From: an uncultured Cryptobacterium sp.
GTDB taxonomy: Bacteria > Actinomycetota > Coriobacteriia > Coriobacteriales > Eggerthellaceae
DNA: 5,758 bases
Direction: 5' to 3'
Assembly: GCA_900554685.1 (NCBI GenBank)
Contig: USIG01000108.1
Span: 1-5,758, forward strand
Positions 5,526-5,758 of the stretch are shown piece after piece. The position numbers and the translations under genes are program-made. The notes beneath the pieces were generated by a model that searched no databases, was not told where the DNA came from, and saw only the letters and a list, made by a program, of their open reading frames with translations. How positions within the stretch are numbered: position 1 is the stretch's first letter; the number at the start of each line of letters is the position of its first letter.

Positions 5526-5538
5526 GAAAAAATTGTAA

Positions 5539-5560
5539 GGTAAAAGTCATACCTTTTACC
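5539..5560 (-). repeat. 8-bp-arm hairpin before the methyltransferase start
   Basis: GGTAAAAG (5539-5546) is perfectly complementary to CTTTTACC (5553-5560) with a 6-base loop. In minus-strand RNA it ends 13 bases before the ATG, and the intervening bases include a run of six T. It could act as a leaky attenuator or limit ribosome access, which would fit the missing Shine-Dalgarno site. This regulatory reading is an inference. Confidence 0.45.
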
Positions 5561-5580
5561 ACACCTTTAGCCATACCCTT
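5545..5580. repeat. Three tandem 12-bp units upstream of the methyltransferase gene
   Basis: AGTCATACCTTT (5545-5556), TACCACACCTTT (5557-5568) and AGCCATACCCTT (5569-5580) follow each other without gaps and share the core CA(T/C)ACC(T/C)TT. On the minus strand each unit carries an AAAGG- or AAGGG-like motif followed by (T/G)TATG or GTGTG. It could be a cluster of protein-binding sites or a relic of slippage. Confidence 0.55.
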
Positions 5581-5660
5581 AAAAGGACTTTAAAGAGAAA
5601 ACGAGCCTTTGATTATGCTCTTTTCATGGCGACCTGCATTTTCTGCATTGAAGGTAGGTA

Positions 5661-5669
5661 TGTGATAAT
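5661..5669 (+). promoter_or_regulatory. Probable extended -10 element for yebC
   Basis: TGTGATAAT is an extended -10 (TGn plus GATAAT at 5664-5669). The -35 region is poor; TTTTCT (5639-5644) at 19 bp is the best seen, which fits an extended -10 promoter. It predicts a start near 5676 and a leader of about 45 bases. By eye only. Confidence 0.45.
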
Positions 5670-5671
5670 AT

Positions 5672-5694
5672 ATTCGGTCGGAAGATAACCGAAT
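5672..5694. repeat. 7-bp inverted repeat at the yebC transcription start
   Basis: ATTCGGT (5672-5678) and ACCGAAT (5688-5694) are perfect inverted repeats separated by 9 bases. They begin 2 bases after the -10 element and cover the expected start point, so a repressor operator is more likely than an RNA hairpin. They do not match the actinobacterial LexA box (GAAC...GTTC) I know. Confidence 0.5.
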
Positions 5695-5707
5695 GTGACA
5701 ATTAGTC

Positions 5708-5715
5708 GAAAGGTG
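5708..5715 (+). promoter_or_regulatory. Ribosome binding site of yebC
   Basis: GAAAGGTG on the + strand; its AAAGG core ends 7 bases before the ATG at 5721. It supports that start. Confidence 0.75.
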
Positions 5716-5720
5716 CATAT

Positions 5721-5758
5721 ATGTCAGGGCATTCAAAATGGGCAACCACCAAACATCG
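5721..5758 (+). CDS. yebC: YebC/PmpR family protein (3' partial, first 12 residues)
   Basis: The visible product starts MSGHSKWATTKH and then runs off the right edge. This is the highly conserved N-terminus of the YebC/PmpR/TACO1 family (full length about 240-255 residues). The family is long annotated as a transcriptional regulator. More recent work links members to ribosomes and to translation of proline-rich stretches. In many actinobacteria it precedes the Holliday-junction genes ruvC, ruvA and ruvB; that cannot be checked here. A good ribosome binding site and a probable extended -10 promoter precede it. Identification rests on a short but very distinctive sequence. Confidence 0.9.
   Translation, partial: MSGHSKWATTKH

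Overview
The window looks like a piece of a host-associated, probably anaerobic actinobacterium of the Coriobacteriia type (Atopobium/Lancefieldella/Olsenella-like). This is an inference from three things. The DNA is moderately AT-rich. The YebC start at the right edge reads MSGHSKWATTKH, typical of that broad group. The gene content is fermentative/redox: a nitroreductase, an iron-sulfur aldo/keto reductase and an arginine-type amino acid antiporter. No mobile element, rRNA, tRNA or CRISPR array is visible.

Layout, left to right. (1) 1-494: a nitroreductase on the + strand, missing only its first few residues, followed by a good intrinsic terminator at 603-640. (2) 729-3304: two minus-strand genes read right to left. 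The first is a dimethylarginine dimethylaminohydrolase (DDAH) family enzyme (2528-3304). The second is an ArcD/LysI-type basic amino acid antiporter (729-2234). They are separated by 293 bases full of inverted repeats and without a convincing gene. (3) 3305-3456: a divergent control region with a perfect 12-bp palindrome and overlapping weak promoter candidates. (4) 3457-4485: a + strand aldo/keto reductase with a C-terminal 4Fe-4S ferredoxin-like domain. (5) 4539-5525: a minus-strand SpoU/TrmH-family RNA methyltransferase, convergent with the reductase. It carries a repetitive hydrophilic insertion, and a 16-bp tandem duplication covers its stop codon. (6) 5526-5720: a second divergent control region with 12-bp tandem repeats on the methyltransferase side and an inverted repeat at the probable start of transcription on the yebC side. 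(7) 5721-5758: the start of yebC.

The most interesting unit is the DDAH-antiporter pair. DDAH hydrolyses methylated arginines to citrulline plus a methylamine. A neighbouring arginine/ornithine-type exchanger could bring in the substrate and export citrulline or another amino acid. The long intergenic leader before the antiporter can form at least two mutually exclusive RNA folds, so it may be a regulatory RNA or attenuator. The enzyme and transporter assignments are well supported by sequence motifs. The pathway link and the regulatory role are hypotheses.
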